From Limonium bicolor (taxonomy: Eukaryota > Streptophyta > Magnoliopsida > Caryophyllales > Plumbaginaceae), in the NCBI GenBank assembly GCA_023374045.1, contig CM041779.1, forward strand, positions 268,966,131 through 269,030,130: 64,000 bases of DNA, written 5' to 3'. Below, piece by piece: positions 15,553 through 28,589 of the stretch (position 1 is the first letter of the stretch; each line of letters opens with the position of its first letter). The notes beneath the pieces were generated by a model. The model was not told the origin of the DNA. It did no database searches and was given only the letters and a program-made list of their open reading frames with translations. Made by a program: the position numbers and the translations under genes.

Positions 15553-15609
15553 GGGTTTCGAACGTGCAACCCCGACTCAGTTCTAGGTTTATCTTGACCA
15601 ACTACGCCA
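15553..15609 (-). other. tRNA-like segment (A-box/B-box pair), left LTR of G
   Basis: On the minus strand TGGCGTAGTTGG (15609-15598) fits the pol III A box, and CGTTCGAAACCC (15564-15553) resembles the B box. The right-LTR copy has the better CGTTCGAACCC. The 33-base gap between boxes suits a tRNA head. No complete cloverleaf could be folded by eye, so a tRNA pseudogene or SINE head is more likely than a working tRNA. Confidence 0.45.
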
Positions 15610-18600
15610 TTGAATTTCTTGTCTAAAAGATATGTCTAATTTTATTTTACTTACTTACTCCTAGCCATGGGACTAGTTAAATAAACTTTTAAGTTATCAT
15701 TGGCTAATTACTACAACATTGATTAAAGACCTGAAGCTTAGCACCAGTATATATTTATAATATATATATATTCTTCTAATTAAGTTTCCCACAGGAAATG
15801 TTAACATGATCTCTTAATATTTCTAATATACTTATATACATATATTAGGATTTATCCCAAAACATTCCTTAGGAAATTTTATTAAATTTAATAACTCTTA
15901 CACATCTAGTATCCACAAGGGATATTATATGTTTTATTATTACCTATGCAATAAGGTGTTTAGTATCACCTTTTATGTATCCTTACTTACATTTAATTTC
16001 CTAAATGTTTTATTTTTACACACATTCCCTCCATAGACTATGTATAATCCTTTTGTACCAAATTTTAATAAACTTATGTCTTAATTACATTTTGGATTAT
16101 TACAAAACTTAAGGTTTCAAAGGAATAACTTAATGAATTAATTTCCTTTATTGTATTTCAGGATAAACATTATATCCCGACGTAAGGTAAAATTTACCTA
16201 AGAATTAAATCCTCAATTCATAAGTGAATTTGTAAATTATTTAATAGGATCGTGTATTCTGAAAAATCCTCATATCTTATATCCAAGTGACAAATTAATA
16301 TTCCCAGTGTCAAAAGGTAAATCAGTATAATATCCTATTTAACTTAGCTTCATCTAACTAAAGGCTCAAAGGTTCTAATTATCTAATTACTATTTACAAA
16401 CCTTTTATAAGTCCTAACCATTAAAGACATCACCTATTTATAAACTCTCATTCTGAATATTGGTAATTAATGTTATAAATGTATTTTATATGTCTTATCT
16501 AATTCCAAGAAACTTAAGGATCGTTATTTAGATTAAATTCCTAATCACATTTTAATATAGTTTTATATCTAATCCTTTTAATGATTTCATCTTAAAATAT
16601 TAAGTTATTACTCAATACTATAAACGTCAAGAAATGATTAAATCTAGACTTAATAATCCTCTTCACATTTGGATGTAAAAGTAACTCATTTATTTTATTA
16701 TTGTTTATATAATAAGAACATTTAAATGTAAAAGTATTTCATTCATTTTATTATTAATTATATAATAAGATCTATTTGTGTAACACTTTATGTAATCTAA
16801 TTACAAATACTCCTAAATTTTAACTTATTAATTTATTAACCCAATTATAGATTTACATTGTGGTCATTGACTAAATATATACATGTATTTTAACACTGTT
16901 TATATGAATCTTAGAAATTTAAAGGTAACTCTTTAAGCCTAATACATTACTATAATTTAATACCACCTCATATAATATTCTTCTATTTGTATTATGTAGA
17001 GGTTTAGTTTAACTTATTAATTCCTTCGTATTATATTTCCTATAAGATATTTAATTTATTATGTTTACTGTGTATATATTTATATATACTAGGATTTATA
17101 CAAAACATTATTTATGTAGTTTTATTGTATTTAATTATTTATATTAACTTTTACACACACCTACATCCAAAATATGGTTAATAAAATAAAGTATTTCCCT
17201 TAGTTTCAGTTAAGTATATTAACTACCATATTATATAATTAATATAAATGTAGATTAATTTAGCTCCTTGATTTAACCTAAGTCACTATTTTATTTCTTT
17301 TACATATATGTGTAAAAATATATATATAGATATATATATATATATATTCCTTGTTTATTTAAGAATATTAACTCCCATATAATATAATAAATAAAACGTA
17401 AAAATAACTATATTCCTTGATTTATATAAGTTTCCACTTAAATATGTATGTATACATATATGTAAATAATTTCACTTTTATTAAAAACTAATACCTAAAC
17501 ATTTATAAACTTACTGTTATAAAATGTTAATTTAGTTTCCCTTATTTTCCCCAGATTAAAAGTTAATTAACAAACCATACTTTAATTTTTGGTTACATTA
17601 AAAACCATATATTATAAGTTATTCTTATGAAAAACTCATAAACACAATTTTTAAAACCTTTTACCTTTGCCCAAAATTCCCAAATTTAATATACAGTAAC
17701 TATAACATTTTAGACATATTATAAAATTTTTATTTCATAAAAATATCTTTTTAATTTGGCCAAATAATTCCAGAAAACCCGTAACTTGCAAAAATCATAA
17801 CTTATGTTTAAAAACTCCAAAACCATATTAATTTACATCAAAATAAACTAGATTTAATAAGGAATCTATGGTTAAAATTTCAAGTCAAAATACATTCGGG
17901 AAGGTATTTAAATTAATTCAACAAGTTAGGGTTTAATTCTGGAAATATTAAAACTCATAACCAACTTAAACTCCCCAGATCTAATCTCGGCCGTCCGTTT
18001 CTTATAACTACGATCGGACGGCTGCTGAAACTCGAGTTCTTCATCCACCCCCAAATCGACTCGAGTACTAAATCGACATTATCTCACAATCTACAGAACC
18101 AAATTGAGTGATTCTTGTTTCTATGGTTTCGCAATTCAATTACGGTTCTAATGATACCAATTTCCCCAATTATAATGCAGTATTCAATGGTTTTCGAATT
18201 CGATTTCGAGGTTAGGTTTCTTAAGAGTTTTCGAATTCGATTCTTCCAAATTCACTCAATCTAAAGCGTAATTGATGCAATTGAAACATGTTTTTGACCG
18301 ACAATGCAATGTAGATTAGCAAGGTTGAAGGAATTTGAAGGAAACTTACCGGAATTGCAACAACGGAGCAAATCGAATTCGGAAATCTGGAAAGTTTCGA
18401 ACTTTCGAGCAATTCACGGGGCCGACTTTGAGGATCTATATCTTGCAGTACAGATCGAGTTAGGCTATGTGTAAGGGTTTAATCTAAAGAAGCAACTTAG
18501 CTCTACGCATTGATAACAAGAACTCACTCTAACTCACAACACACAAGAAGAAATCAAACCCGAAAGTTACGAGTTTACCTTCTCGTTTCTGGAAAAATTC

Positions 18601-19557
18601 TGGGCAAAACGCGACCAGATCGGGGTCGGAACTTTAGACGCCTATATCTTCCATATGATTGAGAATTAGATTTGGTCATCAACATGAAAGTTGTAGAGGG
18701 ATTACAGCTCTTTAAAAAGAGCTAAAGAACACGAAATTTGGATGATAAACGAAGAAGTTATGGCTAGACGAAGTTACCTGATTCGAAGGGAAAAACTGGA
18801 AACTGCAGTTACAGTTTTGCAGGGTGGCTACTTTGGATCGAATATCCGGTTGATTTAGGATTAGTTAGGGTTCGTGTGAGTTATGGTTGCAAAGAGGAGA
18901 TTAAGGAGAAGAGAATGCAAAAGACGACACTCAAAAATTCCAAAGATGAGAAAGTTATGGAGGTCACAAGTTAGGGCTAAACACTGAATTCTGTTATCGA
19001 AATTCAGGGAATCCAGAATCGCTCAAGTCCTGGCGCCTGTGAGCTTGACACGTGGCATCTTTCAAATTTTTGATTCAAAACTTCAATCTAGCATAACTTT
19101 GGCTAGGATGATCCGTTTTTGACGTTCTTTTTATCAATCTTCATGGTTTTCCATAACCTATTTATTGGTATAGGTTTCATGGCCTGGTTTGACCATTCTA
19201 AAAAAGTCAACTCTAGCAATGCTTAATAAGCTTTAAGGTTTCTAGAATTTTATATTGACTTTTATGTTTCAAAACAATGTTCCAACACTTCCTAAAACTT
19301 TATAATATATTTGGAGTGTTTAGAAATTTTCTCAAGATTTATGGACTTATAAATCTTATTATTAAATTCATAATGCTATATAATAATATATAATAATTAG
19401 GGTTAAATAGGAGAAAACCCCTAAATAAATTTCATAATTCCATATAATAATTTAATATTCATAATTCCATATAATAATTTAATACTTAATAGTATTATTA
19501 AAGGTTTAATAAAAGAAATCCCCTAAATTAATTTAAATTAATTTAGGGGTATTTCAG

Positions 19558-19593
19558 TATATCCCCCTTAAAAGAAACTTCGCCTCGAAGTTT
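19558..19593 (-). other. PPT and adjacent hairpin of G
   Basis: In sense: hairpin AAACTTCG-AGG-CGAAGTTT (19593-19575), then TTTTAAGGGGGATATAC, then the 3' LTR start TGAAATACCCC. Confidence 0.8.
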
Positions 19594-19908
19594 AAGAAAA
19601 TCAACTAGTAGGCACTCACACCGCTTCGGGGTGTGCTAAGACAATGATAATTCCAATGAAATTCCATACCAATCCAATCCTTTATTTCCATCCATTTCCA
19701 TAACAACATTCCACTCGAGATTACTCAACCTCAAAACGAACCAAGATATACCAAGACATAGCAAGATGAAAATCAACAGTCACATACTGTGTCATATTGT
19801 AAAAACCAAGCACATACAAACACCTCTCATTCTGCTAATACTGTTCTCCCTTTACTAACAATGCAACGAGACATAATCCGGATGAGATAACGAAGGAGGA
19901 GTATGCCA

Positions 19909-19948
19909 GCATATCCCCCTTAAAAGAGCTAAGGTACGCCCTCGTACC
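19909..19948 (-). other. Second PPT-like tract with hairpin in G
   Basis: GGTACG-AGGG-CGTACC in sense (19948-19933) is followed by CTCTTTTAAGGGGGATATG. This repeats the PPT module about 350 bp upstream of the functional one, with different but complementary stem bases. Confidence 0.65.
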
Positions 19949-21806
19949 GCTACTAACTACACATTCAAAGAATTCAACACCTTACTAACCAGCTTTGTTG
20001 TACACTTTATCGCCGTTGATTTTATCTACGATCGATATATATATCTGTATCTCTTGATTGTTTTGCATTTGTATTTTCTTAACTGTTATAAAACTTTATT
20101 TTATGATCCTTATCCTTTCATTTTAGGGCCGGTACGAATTATACGTCATTATATGATCATTTATCATATCAATTATATTAACAAGCTATAAATCAGGTGT
20201 AACGTATTTGAGTAGTTTAAAATAATATTTCAGACCATTTAATAATCCTCAATAATCTTCCAAAATCATCGTCAAGGGTTTATTAGTCAACCATATGTTA
20301 AAACTCTATAAGATAAATATTTTCTGTGACTTTTCAAGTTTCAATTGTTTTTATAATTAACTATCGTATTTTAGACGATTCATACAGTGTTTACTTATAA
20401 AATTTACTTATTATATAACTTCACCCAAGGCAGAATTTTAGGAAGTTCTTCCAAAATCTGATTCCTTTACCTTAAAATTTATATATATTTCTTTTTAAGG
20501 TAGGGACTCTATATAAAATTTTAGTCAAATGAGCTAGTCTAATGAAAACTCACTCACTCTTGGTAATTATTTTTCTTAAGGTTTGTTCTATGTAAGTATT
20601 CTCCTGATTATTAAATCTTAGTACTCCCTTAGACAATGGTGGCTTTTGTAAATATCACTCTTAGTGTGACTTCTAAGATTTTATCTATGTATAAGGTTAA
20701 AATTCTAAATAAACATGAGGATTTCCAAATCTTTAAGTAACTCTCAATTTTTCACTAGACACTCAATGCTCTAAGTATTTAAGGCTCAATAATATTTAGT
20801 TTATTATTACTCATGTGTTTCACTCCATAGGTAAGTATTTTTTTTCACCAAGGATTTAACTTCGTAAACTCTTTACATGCATGAATTTAGTACTGGATCT
20901 TAATATATGAGTTTTGAACTGTTCATTGTGGCTAGTAATGAAATATGCCTAGCTCAAGATTCCATGATGGTAACGTCTTACCACCACTTCCCCTCAAGTT
21001 CAACACAATCCATCACCTGAGTAGAAGATTATTTACAGTTAGATGACAAGGCTTGTCTAGCCCCTAAACTTCTAGAAGTGGGTGTGCACCCCCACTACTT
21101 TCAGCCTAGGAGTTCGTCGCACCAAGCACTTCCCGTAGGGTGTTAGATTTATGTGTTTCTTTCTAAAAGTTAACATAGAGTTTTAATGTGTTTTCATTCA
21201 GATGTTGATCTTTTCTAATACGACGCTACTAGTTCTTGTTTAGCTTAATAATTTTCTAGACTTAAGATTTATCTTAAACATTATCTTTAGGTAATAAATT
21301 GTATACAGTAGTATGAGTTTCATTTTGCATAATTCTTAAACTTTAAAGTGAGTTGAGAGTACTTTCACATAATATCAATACTAATTTAATTATGTAAAGT
21401 TCTATTGTATACTGTTTTCAAACAAAAAGTATTCTTTAAATTCTAGGAATTTGTGTACAAGCTTTTAAAGGATGGCATTTTTAGCAATGTATTCTCCATG
21501 AGCATGCTTTTGAGAAATAGCTTAATATTTGGTTTATCTCAACCAAAATCTTATCGTACTTAATATAGGATGTTCCCAACTTATATATATATATATATTT
21601 GTAGTTTATTGTTGGAACGGTATAACAACACATCACACTCAACAGACATTCACAAAGAAAAAATCTGTAAAGGAATCGTTCACAATTCCAAAAAGGGTTA
21701 GGAGTCGTGCCTTACGGAGTTCCTCACTTCCAATTCTACCCCAGTTCCCCAGTTTTAAGTGCCCCTATAATCTAAGTATTTCACTCGGCTGTTTTTTCTC
21801 GGGTTC

Positions 21807-21831
21807 AGAGCGTAACTACGCTCTGATACCA
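21807..21831 (-). other. Primer binding site of G with overlapping hairpin
   Basis: The minus strand TGGTATCAGAGC (21831-21820) matches the initiator-Met tRNA 3' end. The inverted repeat AGAGCGT-AACT-ACGCTCT (21807-21824) overlaps its last five bases. It lies five bases from the LTR start at 21837. Element A has the same arrangement. Confidence 0.88.
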
Positions 21832-22103
21832 CTTTCTGTAACGCCCCTATTACCATAAATACAGCGGAAATAAAACTCTAAGGCGATTACAGACCATCGG
21901 GTTCCAAACACCCGGCACCAAACCTCACCAATTACAACTTACAACCTACAAAAGCTACGGTTTGAACTCGAGAAAAACCAACCCACCAATAGAAATTAAA
22001 CACATTAACTCTCCACAAAACCTAGTCCCATCCCAAACACTCATTCTCTTCGTGGCCACCTGTAAATCAATTCGTACCTGCAAGATGAAACCAAGCAGCC
22101 CCA

Positions 22104-22115
22104 CCCCGAAAGGGG
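22104..22115 (-). other. GC hairpin next to TTGCAG|GTA in the 5' LTR of G
   Basis: CCCC-GAAA-GGGG hairpin, with CATCTTGCAGGTAC just 3' of it in sense. The left LTR has TTGTAGGTAC instead, a one-base change in the acceptor-like word. Confidence 0.5.
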
Positions 22116-22540
22116 CGGGTCAGTTCCCTGGAATGGAACTGGTACAATTCTCCAAAAACAAACTTATAAAACATAACTCTTCAAAAAATAAACAGTAACA
22201 TGAAAACAAACTCTTAAAAGTAAAACAGAGATAGAGCACTTCAAAACAATCAAGTTAAAGAGAAAAGAAAACAAGACAATGATAGAGACAGAGAACTTCC
22301 AAACCAAGTCATCCACTTAAGTAGACACACCACAATAGTTAGTCTGCCCCCATTGTTGATGTTAGAACCAATTCTGGTTAAGAAGAGAAAGACTTAAGTA
22401 GTCACAAAGGACTAGAGTGACATCAATAACCATAACCTGTGGTAGACCGTTTATGTCTCCACCATTTCAGAAGATGATTCCCATAGACAAAATATACTCA
22501 AGAGTGGAATAATTCAACTGGGAGAGATGGCCCCCATGCC

Positions 22541-22675
22541 ATCACGTCCTTTTAGGACAGGGGATATACAGCCCCTCACTGTTTATCACGTCCCCTTTTG
22601 GGGACAGGGGATATACAGCCCCTCACTGTCTATCACATCCTTTTTGGGACAGGGGATATACAGCCCCTCACTGTT
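22541..22675. repeat. 46-bp tandem repeat x3 (right LTR of G)
   Basis: The same three units as at 14671-14806. The third unit has ATCACATCC in place of ATCACGTCC, a C-to-T-type change at a CpG. Confidence 0.9.
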
Positions 22676-23419
22676 ACCATTGAAGACGCGCACACGTCGA
22701 AAGAAAGATTTCCAAGATTGACCTTTTCCAAAAATCCCGCTAGATCACCAACTACCCAGAGCAATACCAAAACACTCAGTCCTACAGAGTGCAGAAGCGT
22801 AAACCTAAGCAGCCAATGTCTAACGGGCAACCAATAGAAGGAACCAACCCACTTGCATTTCACATCCAAGGCTCAGTTAGTCACACAGGCTGAGTTAGTC
22901 ACACAACCATTTTTTTTGAATTCCTCTTTAAGTCAGTTAGCGTTTTCCAAAACATTCCACAAGTCAATCAGCAAAAATATCAGAGTACAATAAATCGTAC
23001 AAAACATTCCATAGAGTCCAAAACACAACAAGCTGAGTACGAGAAATCGTACCTGGTAAGTGTAGAGCAGTAGCCAACAGAAAGTGTGAACTTCCACTAA
23101 TCACCTATAATTAATGTGTTCCAGTATCGATCAGTTAAGTAGCTCACAGAGCTAAACACCTTTTACTCTTAATGGATAATAGTTTAAGTTTACAATTATC
23201 CTCACGTAGTATCTGGGCCAGGTTCAGGTAATTAACTCTTTTGTTAGGCCCCATTTCATTTAATCCGGAATGAATTGAAGTTTTTAACCTGAGAGCGGCC
23301 CAAACTCTCTTGGACTGTTTAAATGGCTTTTGAAGTTCACAGACTTGGGCTTAGTAGGTTAGTCCAAGACCGGGTTGCGGTTTTGCTATTTAAACTAAAT
23401 TCCCTAAAAGGATTATGCG

Positions 23420-23475
23420 GGGTTCGAACGTGCAACCCCGACTCAGTTCCAGGTTTATCTTGACCAACTACGCCA
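23420..23475 (-). other. tRNA-like segment (A-box/B-box pair), right LTR of G
   Basis: The minus strand has TGGCGTAGTTGG as the A box and CGTTCGAACCC as the B box, 33 bases apart. This is the paralogue of 15553-15609 and the better preserved of the two. Confidence 0.45.
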
Positions 23476-26400
23476 TTGAATTTCTTGTCTAAAAGATATG
23501 TCTAATTTTATTTTACTTACTTACTCCTAGCCATGGGACTAGTTAAAATAAACTTTTAAGTTATCATTGGCTAATTACTACAACATTGATTAAAGACCAG
23601 AAGCTTAGCACCAGTATATTTATATATATATATATATATATATATTCTTCTAATTAAGTTTCCCACAGGAAATGTTAACATGATCTCTTAATATTTCTAA
23701 TATACCTTATATACATATTAGGATTTATCCCAAAACATTCCTTAGGAAATTTTATTAAATTTAATAACTCTTACACATCTAGTATCCACAAGGGATTTAT
23801 ATGTTTTATTATTACCTATGCAATAAGGTGTTTAGTATCACCTTTTATGTATCCTTACTTACATTTAATTTCCTAAATGTTTTTTTTACACACATTCCCT
23901 CCATAGACTATGTATAATCCTTTGTACCAAATTTAATAAACTTATGTCTAATTACATTTTGGATTATTACAAAACTTAAGGTTTCAAAGGAATAACTTAA
24001 TGAATTAATTTCCTTTATTGTATTTCAGGATAAACATTATATCCCGACGTAAGGTAAAATTTACCTAAGAATTAAATCCTCAATCATAAGTGAATTTGTA
24101 AATTATTTAATAGGATCGTGTATTCTGAAAAATCCTCATATCTTATATCCAAGTGACATATTAATATTCCCAGTGTCAAAAGGTAAATCAGTATAATATC
24201 CGTTAACTTAGCTTCATCTAACTAAAGGCTCAAAGGTTCTAATTATCTAATTACTATTTACAAACCTTTTATAAGTCCTAACCATTAAAGACATCACCTA
24301 TTTATAAACTCTCATTCTGAATATTGGTAATTAATGTTATAAATGTATTTTATATGTCTATCTAATTCCAAGAACCTTAAGGATCATTATTTAGATTAAA
24401 ATTCCTAATCACATTTTAATATAGTTTTATATCTAATCCTTTTATTGATTTCATCTTAAAATATTAAGTTATTACTCAATACTATAAATGTCAAGAAATG
24501 ATTAAATCTAGACTTAATAATCCTCTTCACATTTGGATGTAAAAGTAACTCATTTATTTTATTATTGTTTATATAATAAGAACATTTAAATGTAAAAGTA
24601 TTTCATTCATTTATTATTAAATTATTAATAAGATCTATTTGTGTAACACTTTATGTAATCTAATTACAAATACTCCTAAATTTTAACTTATTAATTTCTT
24701 AACCAATTATAGATTTACATTGTGGTCATTGACTAAATATATACATGTATTTTAACACTGTTTATATGAATCTTAGAAATTTAAAGGTAACTCTTTAAGC
24801 CTAATACATTACTATAATTTAATACCACCTCATATAATATCTTCTATTTGTATTATGTAGAGGTTTAGTTTAACTTATTAATTCCTTCGTATTATATTTC
24901 CTATAAGATATTTAATTTTATTATGTTTAACTGTGTATATATTTTATATACTAGGATTTATACAAAACATTATTTATGTAGTTTTATTGTATTTAATTAT
25001 TTATATTAACTTTTACACACCCTACATCCAAAATATGGTTAATAAAATAAAGTATTTCCCATAGTTTCAGTTAAGTATATTAACTACCATATTATATAAT
25101 TAATATAAATGTAGATTAATTTAGCTCCTTGATTTAACCTAAGTCACTATTTTATTTCTTTTACATATATGTGTAAAAATATATATATAGTATATATATA
25201 TATATTCCTTGGTTTTATTTAAAATATTAACTCCCATATAATATAATAAATAAAACGTAAAAATAACTATATTCCTTGATTTATATAAGTTTCCACTTAA
25301 ATATGTATGTATACATATATGTAAATAATTTCACTTCTATTAAAAACTAATACCTAAACATTTTAAACTTATGTTATAAAATGTTAATTTAGTTTCCCTT
25401 ATTTTCCCCAGCTTAAAAGTTAATTAACAAACCATACTTTAATTTTTGGTTACATTAAAAACCATATATTATAAGTTATTCTTATGAAAAACTCATAAAC
25501 ACAATTTTTAAAACCTTTTACCTTGCCCAAAAATTCCCAAATTTAATATACAGTAATATAACATTTTAGACATATTAAAAATTTTTATTTCATAAAAATA
25601 TCTTTTTAATTTGGCCAAATAATTCCAGAAAACCCGTACTTGAAAAAATCATAACTTATGTTAAAAACTCAAAAACCATATTAATTTACATCACAATAAA
25701 CTCGATTTAATAAGGAATCTATGGTTAAAATTTTAAGTCAAAATACATTCGGGAAGGTATTTAAATTAATTCAACAAGTTAGGGTTTAATTCTGGAAATA
25801 TTAAAACTCATAACCAACTTAACTCCCCAGATCTAATCTCGGCCGTCCGTTTCTTATAACTAATCGGCGGCTGCTGAAACTCGAGTTCTTCATCCACCCC
25901 CAAATCGACTCGAGTACTAAATCGACATTATCTCACAATCTACGAACCAAATTGAGTGATTCTTGTTTCTATGGTTTCGAAATTCAATTACGGTTCTAAT
26001 GATACCAATTTCCCAATTATAATACAGTATTCAATGGTTTTTTTCGAATTCGATTCGAGGTTAGTTTCTTAAGAGTTTTCGAATTCGATTCTCCCAAATT
26101 CCCACTCAATCTAGCGTAATTGATGCAATTGAAACATGTTTTTGACCGACAATGCAATGTAGATTAGCAAGGTTGAAGGAATTTTAAGGAACTTACCGGA
26201 CCGATTGCAACAACGGAGCAATCGAATTCGGAAATCTGGATTCGAGCTTTCGAGCAGTCACGTTTGGGGACCTTTTGAGATCATATCTTGCAGTACAGAT
26301 CGAGTTAGGCTATGTGTAAGGGTTTTCTAAAGAAGCAACCTAGCTCTACGCATTGATAACAAGAACTCACTCTAACTCACAACACACAAGAAGAAATCAA

Positions 26401-27400
26401 ACCCGAAAGTTACGAGTTTACCTTCTCGTTTCTGGAAAAATTCTGGGCAAAACGCGACCAGATCGGGGTCGGAACTTTAGACGCCTATATCTCCATATGA
26501 TTGAGAATTAGATTTGGTCATCAACATGAAAGTTGTAGAGGGATTACAGCTCTTTAAAAAGAGCTAAAGAACACGAAATTTGGATGATAAACGAAGAAGT
26601 TATGGCTAGACGAAGTACCTGATTCGAAGGGAAAAACTGGAAACTGCAGTTACAGTTTTGCAGGGTGGCTACTTTGGATCGAATATCCGGTTGATTTAGG
26701 ATTAGTTAGGGTTCTGTGAGTTATGGTTGCAAAGAGGAGATTAAGGAGAAGAGAATGCAAAAGACGGCACTCAAAAATTCCAAAAGATGAGAAAGTTATG
26801 GAGGTCACAAGTTAGCGCTAAACACTGAATTCTGTTATCGAAATTCAGGGAATCCAGAATTGCTCAAGTCCTGGCGCCTGTGAGCTTGACACGTGGCATC
26901 TTTCAAATTTTTGATTCAAAACTTCAATCTAGCATAACTTTGGCTAGGATGATCCTTTTTGACGTTCTTTTTATCGATCTTCATGGTTTTCCATAACCTA
27001 TTTATTGGTATAGGTTTCATGGCCTGGTTTGACCATTCTAAAAAAGTCAACTCTAGCAAGGCTTAATAAGCTTTAAGGTTTCTAGAATTTTATATTGACT
27101 TTTATTTTCAAAAAAATGTTCCAACACTTCCTAAAATCTTTATAATATATTTGGAGTGCTTAGAAATTTCTCAAGATTTATGGACTTATAAATCTTATTA
27201 TTAAATTCATAATGCTATATAATAATATATAATAATTAGGGTTAAATAGGAGAAAACCCCTAAATAAATTTCATAATTCCATATAATAATTTAATATTCA
27301 TAATTCCATATAATAATTTAATACTTAATAGTATTATTAAAGATTTAATAAAAGAAATCCACTAAATTAATTTAAATTAATTTAGGGGTATTTCATTAAC

Positions 27401-27869
27401 CATTAATTTTCTCCACATTTTAGGAGTTAAATAGCATATATGCTCTCGGTTTTTGTACAGATTTATATTTAACTTCTTTAAATCATTTTATTTCATTATT
27501 AATTTATAAACTTAACTTTAATAAGTCATTAGCACCTAATCTCCCAAATCAAATATTTACCCATTAATTTGCTCCACATATTTTGGATTTAATTAGTATA
27601 TATACTAGCATCTCTCTCTCTCGGTTTGTTCCATTATAGTTAATTTTCTTCAGCCATTTCCCTTCCTTAATAATTTATGAAGTTTCACTACTAATAGGCC
27701 ATTAGAAATTAGTCTTAATAATCAAATACTCAAGCCTTAATTTTCTGCACATATTTAGGACTTAACTAGCACACATACATATACTTATTCTCTCGGCTCC
27801 TCTATATTGTTCCAATAATTTGCTAAAAAACATTATTAAGTTTTTAGGAGTACTTACCTTACTTACCAC
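27401..27869 (-). repeat. Element C LTR, segment 2, with about 160-bp tandem repeats
   Basis: This continues the C sequence broken at 13962. Units of about 160 bp recur, each with CAAATA-TT, CATTAATTTTCTCCACAT, TTAGGA-TTAA and CTCTCGGTTT. Unit starts are near 13953/27401, 27550 and 27723. G inserted at the start of one unit. The segment ends at about 27869, where E begins. Confidence 0.55.
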
Positions 27870-28589
27870 ATGGAGGATTTCTTTTATTAAAACCCTTAAT
27901 AAATTATTAAACATCAAATTATTATATGGTATTATTTTAAAATTATTTAGGAAATTTCTTTGATTGAACCCTAAATAATAATACAATTTAAATTAATTTA
28001 TTATATGGTATTATGAATTTAATAACAAGATTTATAAGTCAATAAATCTTGGAAAACTTTCTAGACACTCTAAATATGTTACAAGATTTTGGAAATACTT
28101 GGACCATTGATTTGAATCATAAAAATCAATATAAAATCCTAGAAACCTTAAAGCTTATTAAGCCTAGCTAGGGTTGACTTTTTGAGAATGGTCAAACCAT
28201 CCCATGAAACCTGTACCAATAAATAGTTTATGGAAAACCATGAAGATCGATAAAAGAACGTCAAAAACGGATCATCCTAGCCAAAGTTATGATAGAATGA
28301 AGTTTAGAGTCAAAAATTTGAAAACTGCCACGTGTCAAGCTCACACAGCGCGCCGGTACTTAGCATAAAATTCACTAAGTATCTTAACCTCCATCAGTGT
28401 TTTTGTCTAACTTGTGACACCGATATCTCTCTCGTCTTTGAGAATTTTTTAGTGTCATTTTCTCCATTCTCTTCTCCTACAATTCCTCTTTCAACTCATA
28501 CACAACCTAACTCTTTCTACATCGACGACAAATTCGATCTGAAGTTGCCTCCCCGAACACTTTCAACCCAGTTTTCCAGAAAAACGTAA

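Larger units (their letters stand above)
13963..19556 (-). repeat. 3' LTR of G
   Basis: It runs from TGTAACGCCCC to GGGGTATTTCA and is collinear with 21837-27395 along its whole length. Differences are mostly one- to few-base indels. It contains the 46-bp tandem array, the tRNA-like segment, and splice-donor-like motifs on the minus strand (at 18341-18352, 18571-18581 and 18771-18780). Confidence 0.95.
19557..21836 (-). other. Interior of G: 2.28 kb without coding sequence
   Basis: All six frames are short and show no gag, protease, RT or integrase motif. It has a PPT at each of two places: the one used at about 19558-19574 and a second at about 19909-19926. A C-rich GCACCCCC segment lies near 21080. 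The element would need proteins supplied by a related autonomous copy. Confidence 0.8.
13963..27395 (-). mobile_element. Element G: complete non-autonomous LTR element with giant LTRs
   Basis: Two direct LTRs (5594 and 5559 bp) flank a 2280-bp interior. The 5-bp target duplication TTAAC is seen at 13958-13962 and 27396-27400. PBS (21820-21831) and PPT (about 19558-19574) place it on the minus strand, with the 5' LTR on the right. There is no gag or pol coding in the interior. This is the layout called LARD (large retrotransposon derivative). Terminal sequences, PBS and PPT hairpin tie it to the chromovirus-type elements A-C. It inserted into the LTR of C. Confidence 0.92.
21837..27395 (-). 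repeat. 5' LTR of G
   Basis: It starts TGTAACGCCCC next to the PBS and ends GGGGTATTTCA before TTAAC. It carries the same sub-features as the left copy: the 46-bp array at 22541-22675, the tRNA-like segment at 23420-23475, and an AT microsatellite at about 23620-23645. Confidence 0.95.

Noticed and set aside
15553..15609. Functional tRNA gene
   Set aside because: Only A- and B-box-like words are convincing. Acceptor and anticodon stems could not be paired by eye, and the sequence is embedded in an LTR.
28332..28589. 85-codon ORF in E as a gene
   Set aside because: It lies in LTR E, is not preserved in the homologous LTRs of G, and has no recognisable domain.
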